From Vitreoscilla sp. (lineage in GTDB: Bacteria > Pseudomonadota > Gammaproteobacteria > Burkholderiales > Burkholderiaceae), in contig JACMOG010000230.1 of NCBI GenBank assembly GCA_014378125.1, positions 1 to 7,429 on the forward strand: DNA of 7,429 nt, read 5' to 3'. The notes under the pieces are model-generated. The model did not search any database. It saw nothing but the letters and a program-made list of their open reading frames with translations, and was not told the DNA's origin. Numbering within the stretch: position 1 is the first letter of the stretch; each line of letters begins with the position of its first letter. Made by a program: the position numbers and the translations under genes. This document shows positions 1 to 5,973 of this stretch, in pieces.

Positions 1-608
1 ACCTCCATGGCCTCTTCCTGGTCGTGCGTGACGAACACGCTGGTGACGTGCATCTCGTCGTGCAGGCGGCGCAGCCAGCGGCGCAGCTCCTTGCGCACCT
101 TGGCATCGAGCGCGCCGAAGGGCTCGTCCAGCAGCAGCACCTTGGGCTCCACCGCCAGCGCGCGGGCGAGCGCGATGCGCTGGCGCTGGCCGCCGGACAG
201 CTGGTGCGGATGGCGATCGGCGATCCAGTCGAGCTGCACCAGCTTGAGCAGGTCGTTGACCTTGGCCTTGATCTCGCGCTCCGACGGCCGCGTGGCCTTG
301 GGACGCACGCGCAGGCCGAAGGCCACGTTCTCGGCGGTGGTCATGTGGCCGAACAGCGCGTAATGCTGGAACACGAAGCCGACGTTGCGGTCGCGCACCT
401 CGGTGTTGGTGGCGTCCTCGCCGTGGAACAGCACGCTGCCCGAGTCGGGCATCTCGAGGCCGGCGATGATACGCAGCAGCGTGGTCTTGCCCGAGCCCGA
501 GGGGCCCAGCAGCGCGACGAGTTCGCCGGCGGGCACGTCCAGGCTCAGGTTGTCGCACACGGCGAGATCGCCGAATCGCTTGGTGACGTTGCGAACTTCA
601 ATGCTCAT
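1..608 (-). CDS. cysA: Sulfate/thiosulfate ABC transporter ATP-binding protein CysA, partial (C-terminus off left edge)
   Basis: This is the nucleotide-binding subunit that powers sulfate/thiosulfate import through the CysT-CysW channel at the inner-membrane cytoplasmic face. About 202 N-terminal residues are visible, the whole core ATPase domain. They include Walker [10 protein letters not shown] (35-43), the Q-loop glutamine in FQHYALF (Q81), the ABC signature LSGGQRQR (137-144), Walker B VLLLDEP (157-163), the D-loop GALD and the switch histidine in [10 protein letters not shown] (H195). The missing C-terminal part would carry the TOBE/regulatory domain of a roughly 350-residue protein. 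The ATG at 608 lies inside the last codons of cysW, giving an 11-nt overlap, so translation is probably coupled. The QEEAME motif after the switch His is typical of the CysA/MalK/PotA class. The sulfate assignment rests mainly on the two adjacent permeases; alone the ATPase could serve another oxyanion. No frameshift is seen. Confidence 0.95.
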   Translation of the reverse strand, partial: MSIEVRNVTKRFGDLAVCDNLSLDVPAGELVALLGPSGSGKTTLLRIIAGLEMPDSGSVLFHGEDATNTEVRDRNVGFVFQHYALFGHMTTAENVAFGLRVRPKATRPSEREIKAKVNDLLKLVQLDWIADRHPHQLSGGQRQRIALARALAVEPKVLLLDEPFGALDAKVRKELRRWLRRLHDEMHVTSVFVTHDQEEAME

Positions 609-1524
609 TTCGGGCTTCCCGGTGCGACGACCTGGCGCGTCGCTCGACGATGTACTTGAGGACCAGCGTGACCAGCGCGAGCGCGGCCAGCAGAGAGGCG
701 ACGGCGAAGGCCGCGGCGAACTGGTAGTCGTTGTAGAGGATCTCGATGTGCAGCGGCAGCGTGTTGGTCTGGCCGCGGATGTGGCCCGAGACCACGCTGA
801 CCGCGCCGAACTCGCCCATCGCCCGCGCGTTGCACAGGATCACGCCGTACAGCAGCGCCCACTTGACGTTGGGCAGCGTCACGCGCCACAGGATCTGCCA
901 GCCCGAGGCGCCAAGCACGCGCGCGGCCTCCTCCTGCTCCTGGCCCTGCGCCTGCATCAGCGGGATGAGCTCGCGCGCGATGAACGGGAACGTGACGAAC
1001 ACCGTGGCCAGCACGATGCCCGGCACCGCGAACACGATCTTCAGGTCGTGGTCGCGCAGCCATTCGCCGCACCAGCCCTGCAGGCCGAAGATCAGCAGGT
1101 AGATGAGGCCGGCGATCACCGGCGACACCGAGAACGGCAGGTCGATGAGCGTCAGCAGGACGTTCTTGCCGCGGAAGTCGAACTTGGCGATGGCCCACGC
1201 CGCGGCCACGCCGAACACGAGGTTCAGCGGCACCGAGATGAACGCGGCGATCAGCGTGAGCTTCAGCGCCGACAGCGCGTCGGACTCGGTGAGCGCGGCC
1301 CAGTACACCTCGGCGCCCTTGGCGAACGCCTGCACGAACACGGACACGAGCGGCACGAACAGGAACAGCGTGAGGAACGCGAGCGCCAGGCCGATCAGCG
1401 TGCGGCGCACCCAGGCGGGCTCGCTCACGGCATCCGCCACGCTCGGCGGCGCCAGCGGGCGCACCACGGGGCCGGCATCGGCCACGGCGAGCTTGGGCGT
1501 CGAGGAGGGAGCGACGGCGCTCAT
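598..1524 (-). CDS. cysW: Sulfate/thiosulfate ABC transporter permease CysW
   Basis: An inner-membrane permease that pairs with CysT to form the sulfate/thiosulfate channel. It is 308 residues, slightly longer than E. coli CysW. The extra length is a Pro/Ala-rich cytoplasmic N-terminal tail of about 38 residues. Hydrophobic segments lie near 42-66, 85-112, 125-148, 163-185, 220-240 and 268-290. The EAA loop that docks onto the ATPase is clear at about 198-218 ([10 protein letters not shown] followed by VTLPNV), and a FGAVSVVSG segment characteristic of CysW follows. The start at 1524 comes 1 nt after the cysT stop codon. It is preceded by an AGGGA ribosome-binding site 7 nt upstream, inside the end of cysT. 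The 3' end overlaps the cysA start by 11 nt. The gene belongs to the cysTWA operon. It is intact with no unusual residues. Confidence 0.95.
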   Translation of the reverse strand: MSAVAPSSTPKLAVADAGPVVRPLAPPSVADAVSEPAWVRRTLIGLALAFLTLFLFVPLVSVFVQAFAKGAEVYWAALTESDALSALKLTLIAAFISVPLNLVFGVAAAWAIAKFDFRGKNVLLTLIDLPFSVSPVIAGLIYLLIFGLQGWCGEWLRDHDLKIVFAVPGIVLATVFVTFPFIARELIPLMQAQGQEQEEAARVLGASGWQILWRVTLPNVKWALLYGVILCNARAMGEFGAVSVVSGHIRGQTNTLPLHIEILYNDYQFAAAFAVASLLAALALVTLVLKYIVERRARSSHREARNEH

Positions 1525-1525
1525 G

Positions 1526-2359
1526 TCAACGTCCCTGGCGCTTGCGCGCCCAGGCCTGCAGCAGGTTGATCATCAGCAGCAGCAGGAAGGCCGCCACCAG
1601 CATCACCACCGCGATGGAGGTGGCGCCGGCGTAGTCGTATTGCTCCAGCTTGGTGATGATCAGCAGCGACGTGATCTCGGAGACCATGGGCATGTTGACG
1701 GCGATGAAGATGACCGAGCCGTACTCGCCCAGTGCGCGCGCGAACGCCAGCGCGAAGCCGGTGAGCAGCGCGGGCATCAGCGCCGGAAAGATCACGTAGT
1801 AGAAGGTCTGCAGCCGCGATGCGCCCAGCGTGGCGGCGGCCTCCTCCAGCTCCCGCTGCAGGTCTTCCAGCACCGGCTGCACCGTGCGCACCACGAAGGG
1901 CAGGCCGATGAACGTGAGCGCCACGAAAACGCCCAGCGGGGTGTAGGCCACCTTGAACGGGAGCAGCTTGCCGATCCAGCCGTTGCCCGCGTAAAGCGTG
2001 GTCAGCGCGATGCCCGCCACCGCGGTGGGCAGCGCGAACGGCAGGTCGACCAGGGCGTCGATCAGGCGCTTGCCGGGAAACCGGTAGCGCACCAGCACCC
2101 ACGACACGAGCAGGCCGAACACCGCGTTGACCAGCGCGGCGAGCAGCGACGCGCCGAACGTGAGGCGATACGACGCCATCACGCGCGGCGACGTGACGGT
2201 GGCCACGAAGGTGCCCCAGCTGACCGTGAAGGTCTTCAGGAACACCGCCGACAGCGGGATCAGGACGATGAAGCAGAGGTACAGCAACGCGAAACCCAGG
2301 GCGAGATTGAACCCGGGCAACACGCTGTGACGCCGCAGCAGCAGGGCGCGCGTGGACAT
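1526..2359 (-). CDS. cysT: Sulfate/thiosulfate ABC transporter permease CysT (CysU)
   Basis: The first permease of the sulfate/thiosulfate importer, acting in the inner membrane with CysW and CysA. From the ATG at 2359 it is 277 residues, the same as my recollection of E. coli CysT. Hydrophobic segments lie near 17-42, 66-92, 105-125, 138-160, 190-215 and 245-268. The ATPase-docking EAA loop is at about 172-195 ([10 protein letters not shown] then [10 protein letters not shown]), followed by [14 protein letters not shown], a hallmark of sulfate/molybdate permeases. The reading frame stays open 79 codons further upstream (to 2596). That extension is rejected because it runs through palindromic intergenic DNA, has no membrane-protein character and would exceed family length. 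The chosen start has no purine-rich ribosome-binding site. The expected position instead reads CCUCCU in the mRNA, so translation may start from a leaderless or structured message. It is the promoter-proximal gene of cysTWA; control by CysB is expected from the family but not visible. Confidence 0.93.
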   Translation of the reverse strand: MSTRALLLRRHSVLPGFNLALGFALLYLCFIVLIPLSAVFLKTFTVSWGTFVATVTSPRVMASYRLTFGASLLAALVNAVFGLLVSWVLVRYRFPGKRLIDALVDLPFALPTAVAGIALTTLYAGNGWIGKLLPFKVAYTPLGVFVALTFIGLPFVVRTVQPVLEDLQRELEEAAATLGASRLQTFYYVIFPALMPALLTGFALAFARALGEYGSVIFIAVNMPMVSEITSLLIITKLEQYDYAGATSIAVVMLVAAFLLLLMINLLQAWARKRQGR

Positions 2360-2389
2360 GGCAAGAGGAGGATCGGAGACGGGATGAGA

Positions 2390-2402
2390 GCGGGGGCCCC
2401 GC
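2390..2402. repeat. GC-only palindrome just upstream of the cysT start
   Basis: GCGGGG and CCCCGC form 6-bp arms around a single G, 31 bp upstream of the cysT ATG. In the cysT mRNA leader this could form, or compete for, a very stable stem. An alternative pairing joins CGCCC (2400-2404) with GGGCG (2411-2415). The dyad is directly visible; any role is inference. Confidence 0.5.
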
Positions 2403-2414
2403 CCTGACGGGGGC

Positions 2415-2429
2415 GAAATGGGCCATTTC
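2415..2429. promoter_or_regulatory. Operator-like dyad upstream of cysT
   Basis: GAAATG and CATTTC form perfect 6-bp arms around a 3-bp spacer. It is the one AT-containing dyad in a GC-rich leader, about 56 bp upstream of the cysT start. Its size and spacing suit a dimeric regulator in the cysT promoter. No specific regulator can be named from the sequence. A related GAAATG/CATTTC motif recurs in the longer inverted repeat upstream of the CsoR-like gene (2965-2973 and 3012-3020), so the same protein could act at both places. Confidence 0.35.
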
Positions 2430-2451
2430 ATCCACTGTAGAGCCCCATGCC

Positions 2452-2555
2452 GCGGCGCGCCAACGAAGCGATGCGCGCATCCATATGCGGGTTTCGTTGG
2501 TTGCACCAACGGTTCCCGCATGTCGAGACGGCGTCTGCCAACGCAGCGGCGCGCC
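2452..2555. repeat. 104-bp block bounded by 10-bp direct repeats and filled with inverted repeats
   Basis: The 10-mer GCGGCGCGCC occurs at 2452-2461 and again in the same orientation at 2546-2555. Each copy contains the self-palindromic octamer GGCGCGCC. Between them lie an 8-bp inverted pair (CCAACGAA 2460-2467 with TTCGTTGG 2493-2500), the palindrome GATGCG/CGCATC (2470-2481), the 37-bp dyad (2485-2521) and two smaller hairpins. CCAACG also recurs at 2506-2511 and 2538-2543. Terminal direct repeats with internal dyads resemble a dispersed palindromic repeat (REP/BIME or MITE-like), but only one copy is in this window, so the mobile interpretation is untested. Confidence 0.4.
2485..2521. repeat. 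37-bp two-storey inverted repeat
   Basis: The outer 7-bp arms ATGCGGG (2485-2491) and CCCGCAT (2515-2521) flank a 3x3 internal loop. Inner 7-bp arms CGTTGGT (2495-2501) and ACCAACG (2505-2511) close on a TGC triloop. All 14 base pairs are Watson-Crick, and the symmetry is centred at 2503. Transcribed from either strand it would give a long stable hairpin. The inner left arm can alternatively pair with CCAACGAA at 2460-2467, so two mutually exclusive folds exist. Either a structured RNA element or a binding site for a large dimer would fit. Confidence 0.65.
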
Positions 2556-2571
2556 CTTGCCCGGGCAAGGG
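2554..2571. repeat. Perfect 18-bp palindrome
   Basis: CCCTTGCCC is followed directly by its reverse complement GGGCAAGGG with no spacer. Neither strand has a T-run right after it, so it is not a standard intrinsic terminator. The lack of a loop favours a protein-binding site or part of a palindromic repeat over an RNA hairpin. Confidence 0.6.
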
Positions 2572-2595
2572 TCGCTTTCCCTTTCGCGAAGGCCA

Positions 2596-2614
2596 CGGGC
2601 GGCCATGCCGCCCG
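2596..2614 (-). terminator. Candidate hairpin terminator after the CsoR-like gene
   Basis: Arms CGGGCGGC and GCCGCCCG (8 bp, all GC) close on a CAT triloop, beginning 6 nt past the stop codon of the CsoR-like gene. The position suits transcription termination or 3'-end protection. No U-tract follows on the minus strand, so an intrinsic terminator is only possible. It may equally be the edge of the palindrome cluster. Confidence 0.4.
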
Positions 2615-2620
2615 GCGTCC

Positions 2621-2911
2621 TCAGCGCACCTTGGCCAACAACGCCGTCAATTCGCCCAGGACTTCACCGATCTGCTTGCGGCCGCGCGAGTCGCCGCCCA
2701 GGCGGCTGCCGAGCTCCTGCTCGACCAGGCTGACGGTCATGTGCACATAGGTACTGTCCAACGCGCGGCGGACCGCCACGAGCTGGCTTGCGATGTCGAT
2801 GCCGGGCTGGCCGGATTCGATCATTCGCTGGATACCTCGCAGCTGCCCTTCGGCACGCTTGAGGCGGTTGAGCACTTCGGTTCGGCTTTGTTCATCGACA
2901 AGCACTGACAT
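2621..2911 (-). CDS. CsoR/RcnR/FrmR-family (DUF156) transcriptional regulator lacking metal ligands
   Basis: A small all-helical DNA-binding repressor of 96 residues, the usual family length. The family signature is visible: LNRLKRAEGQLRGIQRMIE (14-32) matches helix 1, QLVAVRRAL (43-51) matches helix 2, and the tail KQIGEVLGELTALLAKV (79-95) fits helix 3. Aligned by eye to Mycobacterium tuberculosis CsoR, the copper ligands Cys36, His61 and Cys65 fall on Gly37, Leu62 and Glu66. There is no cysteine at all and only one histidine (His57). A classical Cu, Ni/Co, formaldehyde or persulfide response is therefore unlikely, and the effector is unknown. The ATG at 2911 is chosen because GGAGGG lies 8 nt upstream; an in-frame ATG at 2941 would absorb that site. 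It is followed 261 bp later by cysTWA on the same strand. Whether it controls sulfate uptake, itself or a distant target cannot be told. Confidence 0.85.
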   Translation of the reverse strand: MSVLVDEQSRTEVLNRLKRAEGQLRGIQRMIESGQPGIDIASQLVAVRRALDSTYVHMTVSLVEQELGSRLGGDSRGRKQIGEVLGELTALLAKVR

Positions 2912-3122
2912 TTTTTGGACCCTCCAACGGCAGCCCTCCATCGGAGCCGCCGCACCGCCATTGTGGGCATTTCACGAAATTTGCATAGGTGGTGCGGTAC
3001 CCGCGCGCCACGAAATGCCCGGAAATTACGGGGGGTTCGTCGGGGGGGGAAGGGTTTGCACGCGGCTTTGCAGCGGACAAGCGCCGCAAAAACAGGCAGA
3101 AGACATCGATACGGTTCGGTTG
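2912..3122. promoter_or_regulatory. Upstream region of the CsoR-like gene with G-tracts and long inverted arms
   Basis: A 211-bp non-coding stretch between dctR and the CsoR-like gene, both on the minus strand, so it should hold the latter's promoter. Visible elements are the ribosome-binding site GGAGGG (2920-2925), inverted 9-bp arms GGGCATTTC (2965-2973) and GAAATGCCC (3012-3020), two direct copies of CACGAAAT (2973-2980 and 3009-3016), a G6 tract preceded by TTAC (3030-3035), and a G8 tract (3042-3049). On the minus strand TATGCA around 2983-2988 could serve as a -10 element, with no good -35. DNA sites of CsoR/RcnR-type proteins usually have a G/C tract with AT-rich flanks, so the G-tracts are candidate autoregulatory operators. 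No terminator for dctR is evident. Confidence 0.4.
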
Positions 3123-3755
3123 TCAGCGTCCCCGCGCCAGCAGCGTCGCCACCTCGGCGGCCGATCGCACGCCCAGCTTGCCGAACACGCGCGCGCGATG
3201 CACCTCCACCGTGCGCACCGAGATGCAAAGCTCGTCGGCGATCACCTTGTTCAGCTTGCCGGCAGCCACGCGCTGCATCACCTCGCGCTCGCGCTCCGAC
3301 AGGCTGGCCAGGCGCGCGGCGGTCTCGTCGTCCTTCGAATCGGCGGCCTGGCGTGCCGCGTCCACCGCCAGCGCGCGCGTGACGCGCTCCACCAGCGCCA
3401 CGTCGCCCGAGGGCTTCTCGACGAAGTCGAACGCGCCCTTCTTCAACGCCTCCACCGCCATTGGGATGTCGCCGTGGCCCGTGAGGAAGATGACCGGCAG
3501 GCCGCTGCCGCGCGCCACCAGCGCGTCGTGCACCTGCAGGCCCGACATCGGCTCCATGCGCACGTCCAGCAGGATGCAGCCGGCCAGCGGCGCTTCGTCG
3601 GCGGCGTCGAGGAACTCGGGGCCGCCGGGATACGAGCGCACCGCGAGGCCGTGCGACTGGAACAGGAAGCTGAGGGCGTCGCGCACCGGGGCCTCGTCGT
3701 CGACGAGGTGGACCATCGGTTCGGGCGGGCGGTGGGCAAGCGAAGTGGCGTTCAT
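3123..3755 (-). CDS. dctR: FixJ/DctR-type response regulator
   Basis: The cytoplasmic transcriptional activator partner of the adjacent sensor kinase, 210 residues. The receiver domain (about 14-130) shows the acidic pair D19-D20, the phospho-acceptor D64 in ILLDVRM, T92 in FLTGHGDIPMA and K114 in VEKP. A LuxR/FixJ-type helix-turn-helix follows (about 149-205: LSEREREVMQRVAAGKLNK, then IADELCISVRTVEVHRA). The start at 3755 overlaps the kinase stop codon in an ATGA arrangement, which implies translational coupling and a shared transcript. FixJ-class regulators next to dctPQM are known as DctR in Rhodobacter capsulatus, and here the pair is divergent from dctP. The C4-dicarboxylate role is therefore inferred from context and family. 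The closest alternative is a TtrR/TodT-like regulator for another substrate. The gene is intact. Confidence 0.9.
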   Translation of the reverse strand: MNATSLAHRPPEPMVHLVDDEAPVRDALSFLFQSHGLAVRSYPGGPEFLDAADEAPLAGCILLDVRMEPMSGLQVHDALVARGSGLPVIFLTGHGDIPMAVEALKKGAFDFVEKPSGDVALVERVTRALAVDAARQAADSKDDETAARLASLSEREREVMQRVAAGKLNKVIADELCISVRTVEVHRARVFGKLGVRSAAEVATLLARGR

Positions 3756-5776
3756 GGACGGTCCTCGGATTGCGCGGTCGACTCGGCGGCGTCGGGCAAC
3801 AGCTCCGACGCGGGCCAGCTGCCGGCCACGGGCAAGGTGAAGGAAAAGCGCGCACCGCCCCAGGCGCTGTCGGTGGCGTCGAAGGCGCCGTGGTGGGCCT
3901 CGATGATGGAGCGGCAGATGGCCAGGCCCATGCCCATGCCATCGGGCTTGGTGGAATAGAACGGCGTCACCAGCTGTTCGACCGTGCGGCCGCGCAAGCC
4001 CGGGCCGGCGTCTTCGACGTCGAGCCGCAGGAAGCCGTCGGCGTCGCTCGCGCCAGGCATCGCGCTGGTGCCCGCGCGCGAGATGCTCACGCGCAGGCGG
4101 CGTTGGGAGGCGGGCACGCCGGCCATCTCGTCGCAGGCGTTGCGCACCAGGTTGAGCACCACCTGCTCGACCAGCACCGGGTCGGCGTCGACCTTGGACA
4201 GCCCCGGCGCCACGGCCCATTCCACGTGCAGCTGCAGCCGGCGCAGTTCGCGCGCCAGCAGCGCCAGCGCGCGGTGCGCGATGTCGCCGAGATCCATGGT
4301 CTCGCGCTGCGGACTGCGGCGCGTGAGGAACTCGCGGATGCGCTTGACGATGCGGCCGGCCTCGGCGGCCTGGTCGCCCAGGCGCGTCATCGCGTCGACG
4401 AGGCGCGCATCGGGCTGGCCCGCGCGCTCCAGCAGGCGTTTCACGCCCGCGGCGTAGCCGGTGATGGAGGTGAGAGGCTGGTTGAGCTGGTGCGCGAGCG
4501 CGGAGGCGACCTCGCCCAGCATCGTCAGCCGCGCCTGGTGGGCCATCGAGTCGGTCTGGTGGCGCTCGCGTTCCTCGAGCCGCTTGCGTTCGGTGATGTC
4601 GAGGATGGAGCCCATCCAGCCGATGTGGCGGACGCTGGAATCGACCAGCGGCGCCTCGTAGAGCATCACGTCGATCGGGCGACCGTCCTTGCGCACCCAG
4701 CGCGCCTCGTAGCCGTCGCGCGGCGCGCCGCCGGCCATGTTGCGCAGGTGGCGCGACATGCTGTCGGCGATGGCGTCGGGCGGCCAGTAGGGCAGGGGCG
4801 TGGCGCGGCCGATGGGCTCCTCGGGCGGAAAGCCCACCAGGTCGCAGAAGGCGCGGTTGACGTACACCAGCGTGCCGTCGGTGTCGCGCGCGCGCAGGCC
4901 CACCGTCAGCGAGTCCTCCATCGCCTGGCGCCACGCGGCCTCGGTGCGCAGCGCGGCCTGCGTGCGCAGCACCTCGTTGACCTGCCAGCGCAGCAACGCG
5001 GTGGCCACCCCGATCAGCGCCAGGAACACGCCCATCAGCACGATGGGCAGGCGCAGCCACCACGGCCGCAGCGACTCGTGCAACGACAGCTCGAGGTACG
5101 TGTCGGGCATCGCGGGCTCGAGGCTGTGGCGATGCGATTCCTCCGGCGGCGCCTCGTGGTCGCCGCTGTTGAGCGGGTCGGCCACCACCTGCCCGTAGCC
5201 GTCGACCAGGCGCACGTCGTACTCGTGCGCGAGCCACCACGGCACCGTCTGGCGCAGCAGCACGGCCGGCGCGTAGCGCACCACGAAATGGCCGGCGGGG
5301 CGGCCGACAGCGTCGCGCAGCGGCGCGCTCAGGTGCGCGCTGAGGCCCGGCCGCTCGGAGATGCCGATGCCCTCGGGCACGACCACGCGCAGGCGCGTGT
5401 CGGCGTCCACCCAGCTGATGCTTTGCCAGAGGCGCGCGAGACCGTCGGTCACGGCCTCCTGCCTGGCCAGCGCCTCGGGCGGCTGCGAGACGTCGAAGCT
5501 GCGCGCGAGCTCGTTGACCTGCACCTGCTCCTCGCCCACGCGATCGGTGATCTGGCTTTCGAGCGACAGCGAGTCGGTGATCAGCTGGCGCTGGCGCGAC
5601 TCCATGTCGGCGCGATCGGACAACTGCAGCCAGATGGCCACCGACACCGTGAACAGCACCGACAACACGAGCGGCACCCACCACCACGCGCCGCGGCGCG
5701 CGAGCGTGCGGGCCCACGCGCGACTCGCGGGCGCGCCGGGCATCACGCTGGGGGGCTGCGTCAGGGCAGGAAGCAT
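3752..5776 (-). CDS. dctS: DctS-type sensor histidine kinase (two TM, periplasmic sensor, PAS, HisKA, HATPase)
   Basis: A membrane-bound kinase expected to sense extracellular C4-dicarboxylates and phosphorylate DctR; 674 residues. It has a cytoplasmic N-tail, TM1 (about 32-51), a periplasmic sensor (about 52-240) and TM2 (about 243-263). A linker leads to a PAS domain (about 282-398, ending in GSILDITERKRLEERE). The HisKA domain has phospho-acceptor H429 in ALAHQLNQPL. The HATPase carries N-box N542/N546 (NLVRNACDE), G1 DAGPG (589-593), F-box PFYSTK (605-610) and G2 GMGMGLA (613-619). All catalytic residues are present. The start at 5776 is the most upstream ATG. Neither it nor M12 (5743) has a good ribosome-binding site, so the start is uncertain. 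The gene is divergent from dctP and overlaps dctR by 4 nt. The ligand is inferred from context; other carboxylates or aromatic acids are possible. Confidence 0.9.
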   Translation of the reverse strand: MLPALTQPPSVMPGAPASRAWARTLARRGAWWWVPLVLSVLFTVSVAIWLQLSDRADMESRQRQLITDSLSLESQITDRVGEEQVQVNELARSFDVSQPPEALARQEAVTDGLARLWQSISWVDADTRLRVVVPEGIGISERPGLSAHLSAPLRDAVGRPAGHFVVRYAPAVLLRQTVPWWLAHEYDVRLVDGYGQVVADPLNSGDHEAPPEESHRHSLEPAMPDTYLELSLHESLRPWWLRLPIVLMGVFLALIGVATALLRWQVNEVLRTQAALRTEAAWRQAMEDSLTVGLRARDTDGTLVYVNRAFCDLVGFPPEEPIGRATPLPYWPPDAIADSMSRHLRNMAGGAPRDGYEARWVRKDGRPIDVMLYEAPLVDSSVRHIGWMGSILDITERKRLEERERHQTDSMAHQARLTMLGEVASALAHQLNQPLTSITGYAAGVKRLLERAGQPDARLVDAMTRLGDQAAEAGRIVKRIREFLTRRSPQRETMDLGDIAHRALALLARELRRLQLHVEWAVAPGLSKVDADPVLVEQVVLNLVRNACDEMAGVPASQRRLRVSISRAGTSAMPGASDADGFLRLDVEDAGPGLRGRTVEQLVTPFYSTKPDGMGMGLAICRSIIEAHHGAFDATDSAWGGARFSFTLPVAGSWPASELLPDAAESTAQSEDRP

Positions 5777-5973
5777 GGCGCGAGTCTATGTCGTTGCCCT
5801 GGCTCGAAGGACGCCTTGGCCGGGCTCATGTGGGAGTCCACAATTTGCAGCGCGTCCATGCGCTGTCGACAATCGCCCGACTCGAACGCCACCGGCCCCC
5901 GGCGTGCGCGCCGCCCAGGCTTGCGCCAGGCTGAATTCGACGACGAACTTCAAACGATTCTCAGGAGACACGC
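5777..5973. promoter_or_regulatory. Divergent promoter region between dctS and dctP
   Basis: This 197-bp stretch must drive both the dctSR and dctPQ(M) transcripts. It contains a dyad TGTGG/CCACA with a 4-bp spacer (5829-5842), the palindrome TGTCGACA (5864-5871 region), and two direct copies of CCAGGCT at 5915-5921 and 5926-5932. Those two copies are 11 bp apart, about one helical turn. A weak plus-strand promoter may be TTTGCA (5844-5849) with an 18-bp spacer to GACAAT (5868-5873). The ribosome-binding site AGGAG (5963-5967) lies 6 nt before the dctP ATG. Poor core promoter matches fit a promoter that needs an activator such as DctR, but this is inference. Confidence 0.45.

Larger units (their letters stand above)
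2360..2620. other. Palindrome-dense intergenic region upstream of cysT
   Basis: This 261-bp stretch separates the CsoR-like gene from cysT, both on the minus strand, and must hold the cysTWA promoter. I see no convincing -35/-10 pair. What it does hold is a run of dyads at 2390-2402, 2415-2429, 2454-2461, 2470-2481, 2485-2521, 2526-2536, 2535-2546, 2554-2571, 2583-2590 and 2596-2614. Most are perfect in their arms. The minus strand is open from 2596 into cysT, but the implied peptide is Arg/Pro-rich with no recognisable domain. Density of this kind suggests either a structured leader RNA or an inserted palindromic repeat element. The individual stronger dyads are listed separately. Confidence 0.7.

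Noticed and set aside
385..2407. Plus-strand open frames opposite cysTWA (385-1569 and 1103-2407)
   Set aside because: They are antisense shadows of well-supported transporter genes, with a low-complexity Arg/Gln/His/Glu composition.
2363..2407. Plus-strand AGGAGG followed by an ATG at 2384 as a small gene
   Set aside because: The frame ends after seven codons and the spacing is too long; it is antisense to the cysT leader.
2360..2596. N-terminal extension of cysT to an ATG at 2596 (356 residues) or 2431
   Set aside because: The ATG at 2359 gives the exact family length of 277. The extension passes through palindromic DNA and is Arg/Pro-rich with no family similarity.
2912..2941. Longer CsoR-like protein starting at the ATG at 2941
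   Set aside because: The ATG at 2911 has GGAGGG 8 nt upstream and gives a normal family length. The extra ten residues would consume that ribosome-binding site.
3062..3087. GCGGC/GCCGC inverted pair as a dctR terminator
   Set aside because: The arms are only 5 bp with a 16-nt loop, and on the minus strand the T-run lies before the stem rather than after it.
2892..3089. Minus-strand 65-residue open frame upstream of the CsoR-like gene, as a leader peptide
   Set aside because: It overlaps the start of the CsoR-like gene in another frame and has no convincing ribosome-binding site or pattern.
3123..5717. Minus-strand 864-residue open frame appearing to fuse kinase region and response regulator
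   Set aside because: Only its C-terminal 210 residues are the true response regulator. Upstream it reads the kinase gene in the wrong frame as Arg/Ala/Gly-rich peptide.
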